NCBI GenBank assembly: GCA_041743125.1
Contig: JBGTNK010000214.1
Location: 1-43,738 of the forward strand
Direction: 5' to 3'
DNA length: 43,738 bases
Origin: Terrimonas_B sp041743125
GTDB taxonomy: Bacteria; Bacteroidota; Bacteroidia; Chitinophagales; Chitinophagaceae
Shown here: one piece after another, positions 1 through 8,728 of the stretch
How positions within the stretch are numbered: position 1 is the stretch's first letter
How the letters are laid out: each line of letters opens with the position of its first letter
The notes under the pieces: model-generated
What the model was told of the DNA's origin: nothing
What the model saw: only the letters and a program-made list of their open reading frames with translations
Databases searched by the model: none
Position numbers and translations under genes: made by a program

Positions 1-525
1 CGGGAATTGTTTTTCTTTCCCTTTTTCAAATCTCTCATTTTCATTAACCGTTCCTTTATTCTCCAAAGGCAACTTTATACCCCTGCTCTTAAATACACTG
101 TTAATGGAATCCAGGGCATTTAGAACTTTGGGAAAACCTATAAAGGGCGAAAGCTGGTAAACTGCTTCCCGGATTTCGATAGGAGTTACACCGGCATTTA
201 ATGCCGCATGTGCGTGAGCAGGTAGTTGGGGTAAAGAGGGGTTAGTAGTGAGTATGGTGATCGTGATGAGCTCCCTGGTTTTATCATCCAGGTTCCCGGT
301 ATAAAATACATCTCCATATATGGATCGTTGCATAATGGTCATTAACTCAGGATCGGTTGCACTCATCGCCGCCGGGGTACCAAATAATTCCCGGTATTTT
401 TTTTCGGCTTTTTCTATTCGGCCGGTATCAGCAAAATTTTGATGAGTTTGCTTACTTATAACCTGTGCCTTTATTTCCAAAATGGAAAAAGAAAGAATTG
501 TAAAAAATAAAAAAATAGATTTCAT
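1..525 (-). CDS. Exported carboxymuconolactone decarboxylase (CMD/AhpD-like) family protein, 5' part only
   Basis: The gene runs off the left edge: 175 codons are visible from the ATG at 525 and the frame is open to base 1. Residues 1-21 look like a Sec signal peptide (MKS followed by a Phe/Leu/Ile run, ending KAQ), so the protein is probably periplasmic. Residues about 45-150 read as one CMD domain: KYRELFGTPAA, then DKTRELITITILTT, then HAHAALNAGVTPIEIREA. The CxxC pair of AhpD peroxidases is not seen; the position reads AHAH, so alkylhydroperoxidase activity of the AhpD kind is unlikely. Exported relatives in this phylum often carry a second CMD domain, which would lie outside the window. 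Substrate unknown. Two copies of a 14-base direct repeat lie 94-138 bases upstream of the start. Confidence 0.8.
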   Translation of the reverse strand, partial: MKSIFLFFTILSFSILEIKAQVISKQTHQNFADTGRIEKAEKKYRELFGTPAAMSATDPELMTIMQRSIYGDVFYTGNLDDKTRELITITILTTNPSLPQLPAHAHAALNAGVTPIEIREAVYQLSPFIGFPKVLNALDSINSVFKSRGIKLPLENKGTVNENERFEKGKEKQFP

Positions 526-962
526 TGTAATGACTTTTTTTAAAAATTATTTGCGGGTATGTTTTAAGTTGTAAGCAGACCATTCATTGTCCATTTGATT
601 TTAAAAATCCCTTTGTAGCAATTTTCGCAATTGTATTTCGCCTGAAATTCAATTTTCGTAATTCAAAGTTGCATGGGTTTGATGAGAAATCTCTAAACGT
701 TTTCCTGGTGTCGCTTTTTCACAATTACATATACATCACCTGCCTGATATATACTATAATAATTTAAATAAAGAATACATATCCTGGAGTTTAAAAATTT
801 ATAACCATTGTAGCCTGATATTGATCCTTTAACCCCATTGACGTTTCCACTATTCCTTTATACCAGTTCTTCAATGCAAATGTTCTTTATATAATGAACC
901 AAGTAATTCCAGTCTCATTTTAAAATTTTTAAAGGGTATTCAATAAATAAAATAAAATGTAA
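526..962. other. Intergenic stretch, no gene seen
   Basis: This AT-rich stretch lies between the CMD-family gene and a coding-like remnant. No open frame with protein-like composition was found on either strand. Its only clear structure is the pair of CAATTTTCGyAATT repeats at 619-632 and 650-663. Confidence 0.6.
619..663. promoter_or_regulatory. Pair of 14-bp direct repeats, possible operator
   Basis: CAATTTTCGCAATT at 619-632 and CAATTTTCGTAATT at 650-663 differ at one base and are exactly 31 bp apart, about three helical turns. They lie upstream of the minus-strand CMD-family gene. The spacing fits two sites on one DNA face for a regulator, but no regulator gene is adjacent. Confidence 0.3.
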
Positions 963-1163
963 ATAACAAAAAAGAAAATCTTTGATGAACAAAAATTATT
1001 TGCCGAATTCTATACGGCTGACGGCCATGATTTCAGCCTGGAAGGAAACAGTCAGGCAGCTGACGTTGAGGAGGATTTGAAACTAATAGATTTCGGCCCT
1101 GAAACAGAGATGAATGAGTTGATCGGTCATACTGAGAAAAAAGTAGGCGAATCAAAAATGTGA
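963..1163 (+). pseudogene. Coding-like stretch without a start codon, possible gene remnant
   Basis: A 66-codon plus-strand frame ends at TGA 1161-1163 and has a protein-like, acidic composition (for example IFDEQKLFAEFYTADGHDF and IDFGPETEMNELIGHTEKK). The frame is blocked by ATG-TAA at 957-962 and the only in-frame ATG that leaves any length is near the end, so it cannot be an intact gene. It could be the tail of a decayed gene or chance. The product is not recognised. Confidence 0.2.
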
Positions 1164-1202
1164 TGCGGGCATTTTTCAGATCAAAAATTTCACCGGGTGA
1201 AA

Positions 1203-1853
1203 TTATTTCCCTTTGGGAGCATAAGCTCCCTTTTCGATCCAGGTGATCCACGCATTTTTAAATTCCGCATGACTCATCGGTGGAAGAGTACGTCCTTCGC
1301 CGGGATTCCAGGCAGCCAGCACCAAACCATCATCCGCATGTTCAATCAGTTGCTCTTTTGTCTTATGCCCGTTTTGTTTAGGATCCATTAATTGTTTTGC
1401 TAATTGGCCAGCTGTTTTTCCCTGGAAAACCATTTTCATATCAGCAGGTGGCAAATGCCAGTCGGGATGGCCCGGGGGCGTATTCAAACCAGGCGTATTC
1501 TGTGGCTGATGACAATTAGAACATTTCATGGCGTAAACTCCTTTACCCTCTTTGCCTCTTTTTGGGAACATGGCGTGTAAGTGACTGTCGTCGCCCTGCA
1601 AGGGTATGTCTCCTGAAGGATGGCAATTCATACAGCGGGGACTCATCAAAACTTTATACACCGTCATAAATGCTTTAACCGATTCAACACTATCCTTAGC
1701 CGCTTTATCCAAAATTGGTTCGTTGTCTGTAAAATTGCTTTTTTGATTAAATGCCGAACTCATCAGTGCAATTCCTGAAAGGAGGATTGCCATGACTGCA
1801 ATCGTTTTTACAGGTAAGAAATAATTTGTCTTTGTTTCCTTATGTTGTTTCAT
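1203..1853 (-). CDS. Diheme cytochrome c, electron-acceptor partner of the molybdenum hydroxylase (isoquinoline 1-oxidoreductase subunit type)
   Basis: The 216-residue product has a short basic N-terminus and a hydrophobic segment at residues 14-34 that is a signal peptide or membrane anchor, placing the rest in the periplasm. Two c-type heme sites are visible: CMNCH (74-78) and CSNCH (111-115). Several Met and His residues (HLHAMF, 91-96; ADMKMVF, 137-143) could be axial ligands. Proteins of this size with two such sites are often encoded beside xanthine-dehydrogenase-type enzymes that use cytochrome c instead of NAD or oxygen. Here it lies 97 bp downstream of the [2Fe-2S] subunit, so passing electrons from that enzyme to the respiratory chain is the natural inference. 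A perfect -7 box at 1889-1896 suggests it also has its own promoter. Confidence 0.8.
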   Translation of the reverse strand: MKQHKETKTNYFLPVKTIAVMAILLSGIALMSSAFNQKSNFTDNEPILDKAAKDSVESVKAFMTVYKVLMSPRCMNCHPSGDIPLQGDDSHLHAMFPKRGKEGKGVYAMKCSNCHQPQNTPGLNTPPGHPDWHLPPADMKMVFQGKTAGQLAKQLMDPKQNGHKTKEQLIEHADDGLVLAAWNPGEGRTLPPMSHAEFKNAWITWIEKGAYAPKGK

Positions 1854-1888
1854 ACCGTGGGCTGGTTTAGAATTTAATAAAGCTTATT

Positions 1889-1896
1889 CAAATATA
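1889..1896 (-). promoter_or_regulatory. Bacteroidota-type -7 promoter box
   Basis: On the minus strand this reads TATATTTG, a perfect match to TAnnTTTG, 35 bases before the ATG of the diheme cytochrome gene. No TTTG stands at the usual -33 distance, so the promoter may be weak. It would let the cytochrome be transcribed apart from the upstream enzyme genes. Confidence 0.45.
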
Positions 1897-1950
1897 ATGG
1901 CTAAAACATACAACTGAATTTAAAAAAAAATCCAGCCGGTGAATAGTATC

Positions 1951-2415
1951 TTAAGATCCTTTACGCTGCATTTCTGCTGCCAGGTGAATGGCTTTGCGAA
2001 TACGCAGGTAAGTTCCGCAGCGGCAAATATTACCGGCCATGGCATCGTCAATATCCTGGTCGCTGGGATCAGGATTCTCTCGCAGGAGAACGGCTGCCGA
2101 CATTAATTGTCCGGAATGGCAGTAACCACATTGCGGCACATCCACCTCCTGCCAGGCTTCCTGCAACGGATGATTATTATTTTCCGACAAGCCTTCGATC
2201 GTCACTACTTTTTGTCCCACAGCACGACTGGCTTTAGTAACGCATGAACGAACAGCTTCACCATTCAGGTGAACAACGCAAGCACCACATTGAGCTACAC
2301 CGCATCCATATTTTGTTCCGACAAGACCAACAAAATCCCTGAGCACCCAAAGCAAAGGCATATTAGGGTCTACTTCTACATCGTAGTCTTTTTTATTAAT
2401 ATTTAATGTGATCAT
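1951..2415 (-). CDS. iorA: [2Fe-2S] small subunit of a molybdenum hydroxylase (isoquinoline 1-oxidoreductase alpha type)
   Basis: The 154-residue protein has the full two-cluster pattern of the family. A plant-ferredoxin-like N-terminal cluster is bound by C38, C43, C46 and C58 (CGVAQCGAC core). A C-terminal four-helix domain binds the second cluster through C96, C99, C131 and C133 (QCGYCHSGQ and ICRCGTY). The length is normal. It has no signal peptide; in this family the folded small subunit is exported together with the Tat-signal-bearing large subunit. It starts 32 bp after the nearest large-subunit gene and is the only small subunit in the window, although two large subunits are encoded upstream. 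Substrate cannot be read from the sequence; the isoquinoline name is by family. Confidence 0.88.
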   Translation of the reverse strand: MITLNINKKDYDVEVDPNMPLLWVLRDFVGLVGTKYGCGVAQCGACVVHLNGEAVRSCVTKASRAVGQKVVTIEGLSENNNHPLQEAWQEVDVPQCGYCHSGQLMSAAVLLRENPDPSDQDIDDAMAGNICRCGTYLRIRKAIHLAAEMQRKGS

Positions 2416-2447
2416 AGTTGAAATTTGTATAATGAAAAATCAATTTA

Positions 2448-4721
2448 TTAAAAGGCCCGCTTCATATTATTGAGTTCTTTGGAAAAAGGTTGCTCATAAA
2501 ATCGTTTGCCCGTGGATTTATATAAAGCATTGGCAACCGCACCAAATACCGGCGGAAAAGGCGGCTCGCCTATCCCGGTAGGATCTATATCATTTTGTAC
2601 GAAATGCACTTCAATCTTTTTTGGAGCTTCATGCATCCTGATCATCCGGTAGCTATGGAAATTATTTTGAAGCGCTACGCCATCCTTATGTGTCAGCCCT
2701 CCATAAAATGCATTTCCAATTCCATCAACAACCGCACCCTGAACCATATTCGTTGCCGCATCGGGATTCACTACAATTCCACAATCAACCGCACTAAAAA
2801 CCCTTTCTACATAAGGTTGTCCATTTTTTGTCACCATGTCCACTACATGGGCGGCATAGGAATTATGACAGAAATAGGCGGCCACTCCCCGACTGTATTT
2901 TTTATTTTCCGGATCATTCCATCCCGATTTTTCTCTGACCAATTTCAACACACCGGCATATCGGTCAGCATCATAATCATTGTTTTTACCCACCGGATTT
3001 TCTTTGGCCCGCTTAAGAAGTTCTAATCTGAAATCTATTGGATCCTTACCCATTGCTTCTGCTATTTCATCTAAGAATGATTGCTCGGCAGCCGCATTAA
3101 AATTTGATCGCGGAGCCCTGAATGCCCCGATCGTTATATTGGAAGGTATCTCCCACCCTTCCGCCAAATAATTATCAACTGCTCCGGCCGGAAACCTGTT
3201 GGCATGAATGGGGTGTTCAGGAATGCCGCCACCCTTTACGTGAAAGGCAATTAAATTTTTATTTGCATCCAAAGCAGCACGGTAAGTAGCCGTGTACATA
3301 GGGCGATAGATACCATAGGTCATATCATCTTCCCGGGTGTAGATAAGTTTTACAGGTGCTTTTACTTTTTTAGAAATAAGAGCCGCTTCTGTTAGATAAT
3401 GTCCATAGGACCGACGCCCAAAACCACCACCCATGCGGGTCATCTGAATTTCAATTTTGTCGGCCGGCAGATTTAAAATTTTTGAAACCGTAGGCTCTAT
3501 CCAACCCGGTGCCTGGTGAGGTCCTACCAACAACGCTTTGTCATCGGTAACATGCGCAAAGAAATTAATAGGCTCCAAACAGTTGTGTGCCAAAAACGGC
3601 GCATTGTAGGTGCGTTCAATTATTTGGGCGGCATTTTTAAATGCCGTTTCCGGGTCTCCGTCTTTTCGTAAAACAGTGGCCGGCTCCTTAGCTCTCTTCT
3701 GCATTTTTTGATACTGCGACTCCGAACTTTCCAAACCCGCAGGTATAGTGACTTCCTGCTTACCAACACGAAAGACATTAATCGTTTCCTTGGTTTCGCG
3801 GATAGGTTCCCACTCTGCTATTAGCTTTTTGCGGCCATTCATTACCTCCCAGGTGGTATTGCCCACCACTACAAGCAATTCGTTGAAAGTGCGGGTATCG
3901 AAACCGCCCTGTTCGAAACCATCCTCATACAATTTTAAACTAAAAACATCTTTGATGCCTGGCATTTTCAAGGTTTGAGATCCATCAAAAGATTTAAGTT
4001 TCATCCCGAAAGCAGGCGGATGTTCAATCATGGCAATCAGCATTCCTTCCTGTTTATAGTCCAATCCAAAAAGAGGTTTACCGGTTACGATTTTCAAACC
4101 TTCTACATTTTTCTGTGAACTTCTTACTATTTTAAAATCCCTTGGTTCTTTTAGCTTTATTTCTTTTGGTATAGGTATGCCTGAAGCTTTTGAAGCAAAC
4201 TCACCATAGGTTCCGGATTTGCCGCTTTTTTCATGGTAAAGCATACCTGCTTTACCTGCCACTTCTTCCACCGGCACTTTCCAGGTTTGGGCTGCCGCTG
4301 CCATCAACATAAAACGGGCTGCCGCCCCGGCTTCGCGGAGAGGTTTCCAATACATCCTGACAGAATTACTACCGCCGCTAAATTGAGGCCCTAATTTTAC
4401 GTTGTCATGCGGCCCCATTTCTATTATCACTTTTTGCCAGTCCACTTCCAACTCTTCAGCAATAATCATCGGGAGTGAGGTCATCACATTTTGCCCAAAT
4501 TCCGGGTTGGGGTTAAATATCTTTATGATGTTATCAGGAGTGATCTTGATATAGCCAGTTAATTCATACCATTGTTCGGGAAGACCGGCCTTATTTATTT
4601 TATCAGCAAACCCAAATTTTGAAAACGCACTAAAACTTATCATCAATCCGCCACCGGCCAGTGCTGATGATTTCAAAAATGATCGCCTGCTATAATTAGT
4701 CTTGCTATTTTCCATTTTCAA
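2448..4721 (-). CDS. iorB: Molybdopterin-binding large subunit of an aldehyde/isoquinoline oxidoreductase, Tat-exported, copy 1
   Basis: The 757-residue protein starts with a twin-arginine signal: SRRSFLK at 11-17, then an Ala/Gly/Leu-rich h-region. It is the xanthine-dehydrogenase-family subunit that carries the molybdenum cytosine dinucleotide cofactor and hydroxylates the substrate. Visible motifs are LAHNCLEP (378-385), the cofactor loop GGGFGRR (431-437) and TGIGEPPFPPVFG, whose Glu719 matches the catalytic glutamate of the family. The length fits the IorB group. It is followed by the small subunit (32 bp) and preceded by a close paralogue (193 bp). It probably oxidises an N-heterocycle or aldehyde in the periplasm and hands electrons to the diheme cytochrome. 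Confidence 0.88.
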   Translation of the reverse strand: MKMENSKTNYSRRSFLKSSALAGGGLMISFSAFSKFGFADKINKAGLPEQWYELTGYIKITPDNIIKIFNPNPEFGQNVMTSLPMIIAEELEVDWQKVIIEMGPHDNVKLGPQFSGGSNSVRMYWKPLREAGAAARFMLMAAAAQTWKVPVEEVAGKAGMLYHEKSGKSGTYGEFASKASGIPIPKEIKLKEPRDFKIVRSSQKNVEGLKIVTGKPLFGLDYKQEGMLIAMIEHPPAFGMKLKSFDGSQTLKMPGIKDVFSLKLYEDGFEQGGFDTRTFNELLVVVGNTTWEVMNGRKKLIAEWEPIRETKETINVFRVGKQEVTIPAGLESSESQYQKMQKRAKEPATVLRKDGDPETAFKNAAQIIERTYNAPFLAHNCLEPINFFAHVTDDKALLVGPHQAPGWIEPTVSKILNLPADKIEIQMTRMGGGFGRRSYGHYLTEAALISKKVKAPVKLIYTREDDMTYGIYRPMYTATYRAALDANKNLIAFHVKGGGIPEHPIHANRFPAGAVDNYLAEGWEIPSNITIGAFRAPRSNFNAAAEQSFLDEIAEAMGKDPIDFRLELLKRAKENPVGKNNDYDADRYAGVLKLVREKSGWNDPENKKYSRGVAAYFCHNSYAAHVVDMVTKNGQPYVERVFSAVDCGIVVNPDAATNMVQGAVVDGIGNAFYGGLTHKDGVALQNNFHSYRMIRMHEAPKKIEVHFVQNDIDPTGIGEPPFPPVFGAVANALYKSTGKRFYEQPFSKELNNMKRAF

Positions 4722-4914
4722 ACTTTTAAATGATTACTAATTGAGATTCACACAATATTCTGTTTACCCTTTTGGATGAGCCCACAGTACCGTTAGCTGT
4801 TGTTGTGTTATATTTTAATTTTAAACCACCTTAAAGTTAAACAACATTAAATAATTCGCATGTATGGTATCCAAACAATAACCTACGAAAATCAAATAAT
4901 CAACTTTTTTTTTA

Positions 4915-7176
4915 TCAGGTACCACGACTACCATTCAGTTGTGAAATATACGGCTGATCATAAAACCGCTTACCCGTTGCCTTATACAATGCATTAGCCA
5001 ATGCTCCAAAAACAGGAGGAAATGCCGGCTCACCCATTCCGGTTGGATCAAAATCATTTTCCACAAAATGAACATCCACAGATTTGGGTGCTTCATTAAT
5101 GCGAATCATTCGGTATGAATGAAAATTATTTTTTTCGGGTATACCATTTCTAAACGTCATATTTCCATACAGTGCATTTCCAATACCATCGGCCACACAT
5201 CCCTCGGTCAAATTAATAGCAGCATCAGGATTTATTACAATACCACAATCGATCACACTGCATACACGGGGAATAATCAATTTTCCATTTTCAAATGTTA
5301 GATCCAGAACCTGTGCCACATAAGTATTATGACAGAAGTAAGCAGACAATCCCCTGTGTACATCAGGTTCTGATATTCCCCAGCCGGATTTTTCACGAAT
5401 CAATTTTAATACTCCTGCGTAACGACTGGCATCATAATCATTGTCTTTGCCCACCGGATTTTTTATTGCCCGTTCCAACAGTTCAAGACGGAATGTTATC
5501 GGGTCTTTCTTCACAGCCTCTGCCAGTTCATCAAGGAAAGATTGCTCAGCAGCAGCCATGAAATTAGACCTCGGAGCACGGAAGGAACCAGTCGTGATAT
5601 TTGAATTTATCGTCCAACTTTCTGCCAGGTAATTATCTACCGCTCCTGCAGGAAAACGATTCGCTTCCAAAGGACTTTCCGGAATGCCTCCTGCTTTTAC
5701 ATGGAAAGCGACAAGATTATTATTCGCATCTAATGCTGCCCGGTACGTTGCACTATAAGCCGGGCGATAAATACCCGAGGTCATGTCATCCTCCCTTGTA
5801 TAAATAAGTTTTACCGGTGCATTTACTTTTTGGGAAATAAGTGCGGCCTCAATAAGCCAGTGAGCATAAGATCTTCGCCCAAAGCCACCTCCAAGCCGGG
5901 TTAGCTGAATATCAATTTTCTCAACAGGAATTCCTAACCTTGCCGCCAGTGCTTTTTCAGTCAACTCCGCTTTCTGCAGCGGCCCGGACAACTCGGCTTT
6001 TTCAGAAGTAACATGAGCAAAAAAATTCATCGGCTCCATGCAATTGTGTGCAAGAAACGGTGCGGTGTAGGTGCGTTCAATTATACGTGCAGCATTTTTA
6101 AATGCTTTTTCCGGGTCTCCATCCTTACGTATAACATCTGCCGGTTTATCCTTCATCTGCGCCATTTTCGACTTATGGTCCAAACTGCTCTCCAAACCGG
6201 CCGGGATGATTACGGTTTGTGCTGTTTGACTTCCAAAGGCATTTCTTTTTATGGTATGATCCGCAATGGGCTCCCATTCAATTTTCAGTTTCTTTTTGGC
6301 ATTCATTAACTCCCAGGTTGATTTGCCTACAATGGCCACCACCTCTGTGAATGTGCAGGTATCAAAAAACTCTCTTACATAATCATCATTTAAAACTTTA
6401 ACAGTAAAAACATCTTTTACACCAGGCATTGCTTTCCCCTCAGCCTCGTTCACTGATTTTACTTGCATGCCGAAAGCCGGGGGATGTATGATTATGGCAA
6501 TGAGCATGCCTTCCCGTTGTATATCTATTCCAAAAAGAGGTTTTCCTGTGACGATATTTGATACCTCTACATTTTTTTGCGATGTACCAATTATTTTAAA
6601 ATCCTTTTTATCCTTCAATTTTACATCTTTCGGTACTGCAACTTTTGCGGCGGCTGAAGCCATCGAACCATAACCGGCGGATTTACCGCTTTTTTTATGA
6701 TGAAGCATACCTGTTTCAGTTGTCACCTCCTCTAGGGGTACAGCCCACGCTAATGCTGCTGCTTCCCGAAGCATTTGTCTAGCAGTTGCTCCTGCTGTTC
6801 TTAAAGTTTTCCAGCTTGTTCGGATTGCATTGCTGCCACCAATAAACTGACGTGAGTATAACCTGGTGTTTAAAGGGGCCTGCTCAACAATTACATTCCT
6901 CCAATCAATATCCAGTTCTTCAGCTACGATCATGGGCATAGCCGTTTTTACATTTTGTCCTCCCTCGGGATTTGGAGACATGATCGTTACCATTCCATTT
7001 GCCGCTATTTTCAAAAAACCATTTAACTCCGTCATCACATCGGATAACCCTTCTATTTCTTTGGTATTGAATGCAAAGGATTTTAACCAGCTAAAGCTGA
7101 TCATCAATCCTCCTCCGGCCAGAGCTGATGTTTTCAGGAATGATCGTCTGCTTAAGGAAGTTCGCTGATTTATCAT
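4915..7176 (-). CDS. iorB: Molybdopterin-binding large subunit of an aldehyde/isoquinoline oxidoreductase, Tat-exported, copy 2
   Basis: This 753-residue protein is a full-length paralogue of the next gene downstream, alike along its whole length. It has the same twin-arginine signal (SRRSFLK at 9-15 followed by TSALAGGGLMISFSW), the GGGFGRRSYAH cofactor loop and the catalytic-glutamate motif TGMGEPAFPPVFG (Glu716). All key residues are kept, so both copies look functional. The substrate-facing parts differ between copies (for example LAHNCMEPMNFF against LAHNCLEPINFF), which would fit a change in substrate range. No second small subunit is encoded, so both copies may share the one small subunit. 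Just upstream of the ATG stands ATAAATTCCGGC, also found before the CBM9-type gene near 42.2 kb. Confidence 0.87.
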   Translation of the reverse strand: MINQRTSLSRRSFLKTSALAGGGLMISFSWLKSFAFNTKEIEGLSDVMTELNGFLKIAANGMVTIMSPNPEGGQNVKTAMPMIVAEELDIDWRNVIVEQAPLNTRLYSRQFIGGSNAIRTSWKTLRTAGATARQMLREAAALAWAVPLEEVTTETGMLHHKKSGKSAGYGSMASAAAKVAVPKDVKLKDKKDFKIIGTSQKNVEVSNIVTGKPLFGIDIQREGMLIAIIIHPPAFGMQVKSVNEAEGKAMPGVKDVFTVKVLNDDYVREFFDTCTFTEVVAIVGKSTWELMNAKKKLKIEWEPIADHTIKRNAFGSQTAQTVIIPAGLESSLDHKSKMAQMKDKPADVIRKDGDPEKAFKNAARIIERTYTAPFLAHNCMEPMNFFAHVTSEKAELSGPLQKAELTEKALAARLGIPVEKIDIQLTRLGGGFGRRSYAHWLIEAALISQKVNAPVKLIYTREDDMTSGIYRPAYSATYRAALDANNNLVAFHVKAGGIPESPLEANRFPAGAVDNYLAESWTINSNITTGSFRAPRSNFMAAAEQSFLDELAEAVKKDPITFRLELLERAIKNPVGKDNDYDASRYAGVLKLIREKSGWGISEPDVHRGLSAYFCHNTYVAQVLDLTFENGKLIIPRVCSVIDCGIVINPDAAINLTEGCVADGIGNALYGNMTFRNGIPEKNNFHSYRMIRINEAPKSVDVHFVENDFDPTGMGEPAFPPVFGALANALYKATGKRFYDQPYISQLNGSRGT

Positions 7177-7321
7177 GCCGGAATTTATTTATTAAGATGA
7201 TTAACCGGTAGCATTTACTTAAAGTTACGACCAAATTTTTCGGTGGCTTTCTTCATAACTTCTTATCGTGCTTCATGGCTCCCATCATCATACATCGCAC
7301 CCGCCTGTAGGTTCAATCTAC

Positions 7322-7369
7322 GATTAGCGCAAATCAAATTTTAATTCATAAAGATTCGTGCAAATCAAA
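7322..7369. repeat. Pair of short dispersed-type repeats in a gene-free stretch
   Basis: GATTAGCGCAAATCAAA (7322-7338) and GATTCGTGCAAATCAAA (7353-7369) match at 15 of 17 bases. Each contains GATT facing AATC, so each can form a tiny hairpin. They lie in the gap between the large-subunit gene and the chimeric pseudogene (7177-7443), which holds no other feature. Confidence 0.4.
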
Positions 7370-7443
7370 CGACACTTTACAATGGCGATCCCCCGCCAGC
7401 AGTAAAAATGGCAAAAGTTTCGATCCTGTTTTTTCCATAATCA

Positions 7444-8445
7444 TTAATTGGGTTTGCTGATGCCGAGGTTGTCATTTTTGTACGGTGCAGGGTTTTTAAT
7501 TATAGTAGCAATAAAAGCCGCAATGTTTTTTCCCGATATACCTGAACCCTTTTCCGCTTCGTCTTTGTGCGTAATGAATTAATCCACTTTATCGGCATTG
7601 GTAAACCAACCAGGTCGTAAAATGGTATAATCTAAGCCGGATATTTCAATCACATCTGCCAATTTTCTATAAGGCAATAATACTGACTTTAAAGGTGTTT
7701 CATAAATGCCGATGGAGCTAATAGCGATTATCCTTTTTACTTCTGCTTCCTTCATTGCCTTTACAATATTTTTTGCCATAGCATCCAAATCGCCGGCAAG
7801 GTTTACATACACAATATCCTGCCCTGTAATTGCATTTTTTAGCTTTGCATAATCCATTATATCTGCATCCACGACAGTACTGTTATTAGCAGCATTTGCT
7901 ATCCTGCTTTTATTTCTTGCCAGTAGTGTAAGATGAACATCGGGTATATTTTTTAAAGTTTCTATTACATATGGGGCAAGGCCTCCACTGGAATAGATGC
8001 CGAGCCGGATATTTTTAGTGACGGAAAACCTGGGAAATAATTCCCCGGCTAAATAAGGTCTTGTTACTGTAGTCAGTGCGGTGTCTCCTTTGACAGGCAA
8101 AAGAGATGTAATAAAATTCAGCCCCAGGTGCGTACCTGCACTCAACTGGAATTTTTCTTTATTTATTAATTTATACCTTCCCCAGAAAAGCATGGTCCAC
8201 GGTCTTCCGGCCAGTGAAAAGCGGATATCCGGTTCAAAGCTTAACCTGCTTTTTCCCACCGACAGGTTTAGAATTACGGCTGGCTTTTCCAAAGAAAAAG
8301 AGGGCACAATGGAAATCCCGTTATTGGTCACACTCACTGAACCGGAAAAATGAGTGGGGCTCGTGGTGCTGTCGGCATCTTGGGAAAAGGAATAGTGAGC
8401 AAGCAGCATAAAAATGAGAGTTAATAAACCTGTATTGTTTTGCAT
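7444..8445 (-). pseudogene. Chimeric pseudogene: outer-membrane protein 5' part fused to an NAD(P)-binding oxidoreductase, with a premature stop
   Basis: The first open part (8445 to 7579) encodes 288 residues made of two unrelated halves. Residues 1-22 are a Sec signal peptide and 23 to about 150 alternate like beta-strands of an outer-membrane barrel (FSGSVSVTNNGISIVPSF, YLAGELFPRFSVTKNIRLGI). From about residue 152 it becomes an atypical short-chain dehydrogenase of the NAD(P)H-binding (NmrA-like) kind: GGLAPYVIETL, LLARNKSRI, IIAISSIGIYE, LDYTILRPGWFTNAD. The start of the dehydrogenase, with most of its glycine-rich loop, is missing. After TAA at 7579-7581 the same frame runs on for 44 sense codons with typical family tail (KNIAAFIATIIKNP, NLGISKPN) to TAA 7444-7446. 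So a deletion joined two genes near 7995 and a later nonsense change cut the tail. Confidence 0.75.
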
Positions 8446-8647
8446 GGTAATAATTTTATTTTATTCCAATATGCAAAGAAACAATACCCGGGATAGTTTA
8501 TATAATGAAATTCAAAGCAATCATTACGATTTTCAAATAATTTGAAAATGGCGAATTGCCATGCAGGTCAATCAAATATTTTCAATTGATCAACGCTCTC
8601 CTCACTTTGTTTATACCTGCTTATCTATCTTATTGCATTCATAAAAC

Positions 8648-8689
8648 TCCGGCCATTTCACATGAAATCGTTTGTGAAATATGGCCGGA
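8648..8689 (-). terminator. Strong hairpin, probable terminator
   Basis: The arms CCGGCCATTTCACA and TGTGAAATATGGCCGG pair over about 14 bp with a two-base bulge. On the minus strand the hairpin is followed by AGTTTTATG, only a short T-run. It lies downstream of the large MscS gene and about 40 bases after the stop of a possible small gene. Confidence 0.45.
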
Positions 8690-8728
8690 AGTTTACAGCT
8701 ATCCATCTTCTTTTTTTTTTGAAACTTG

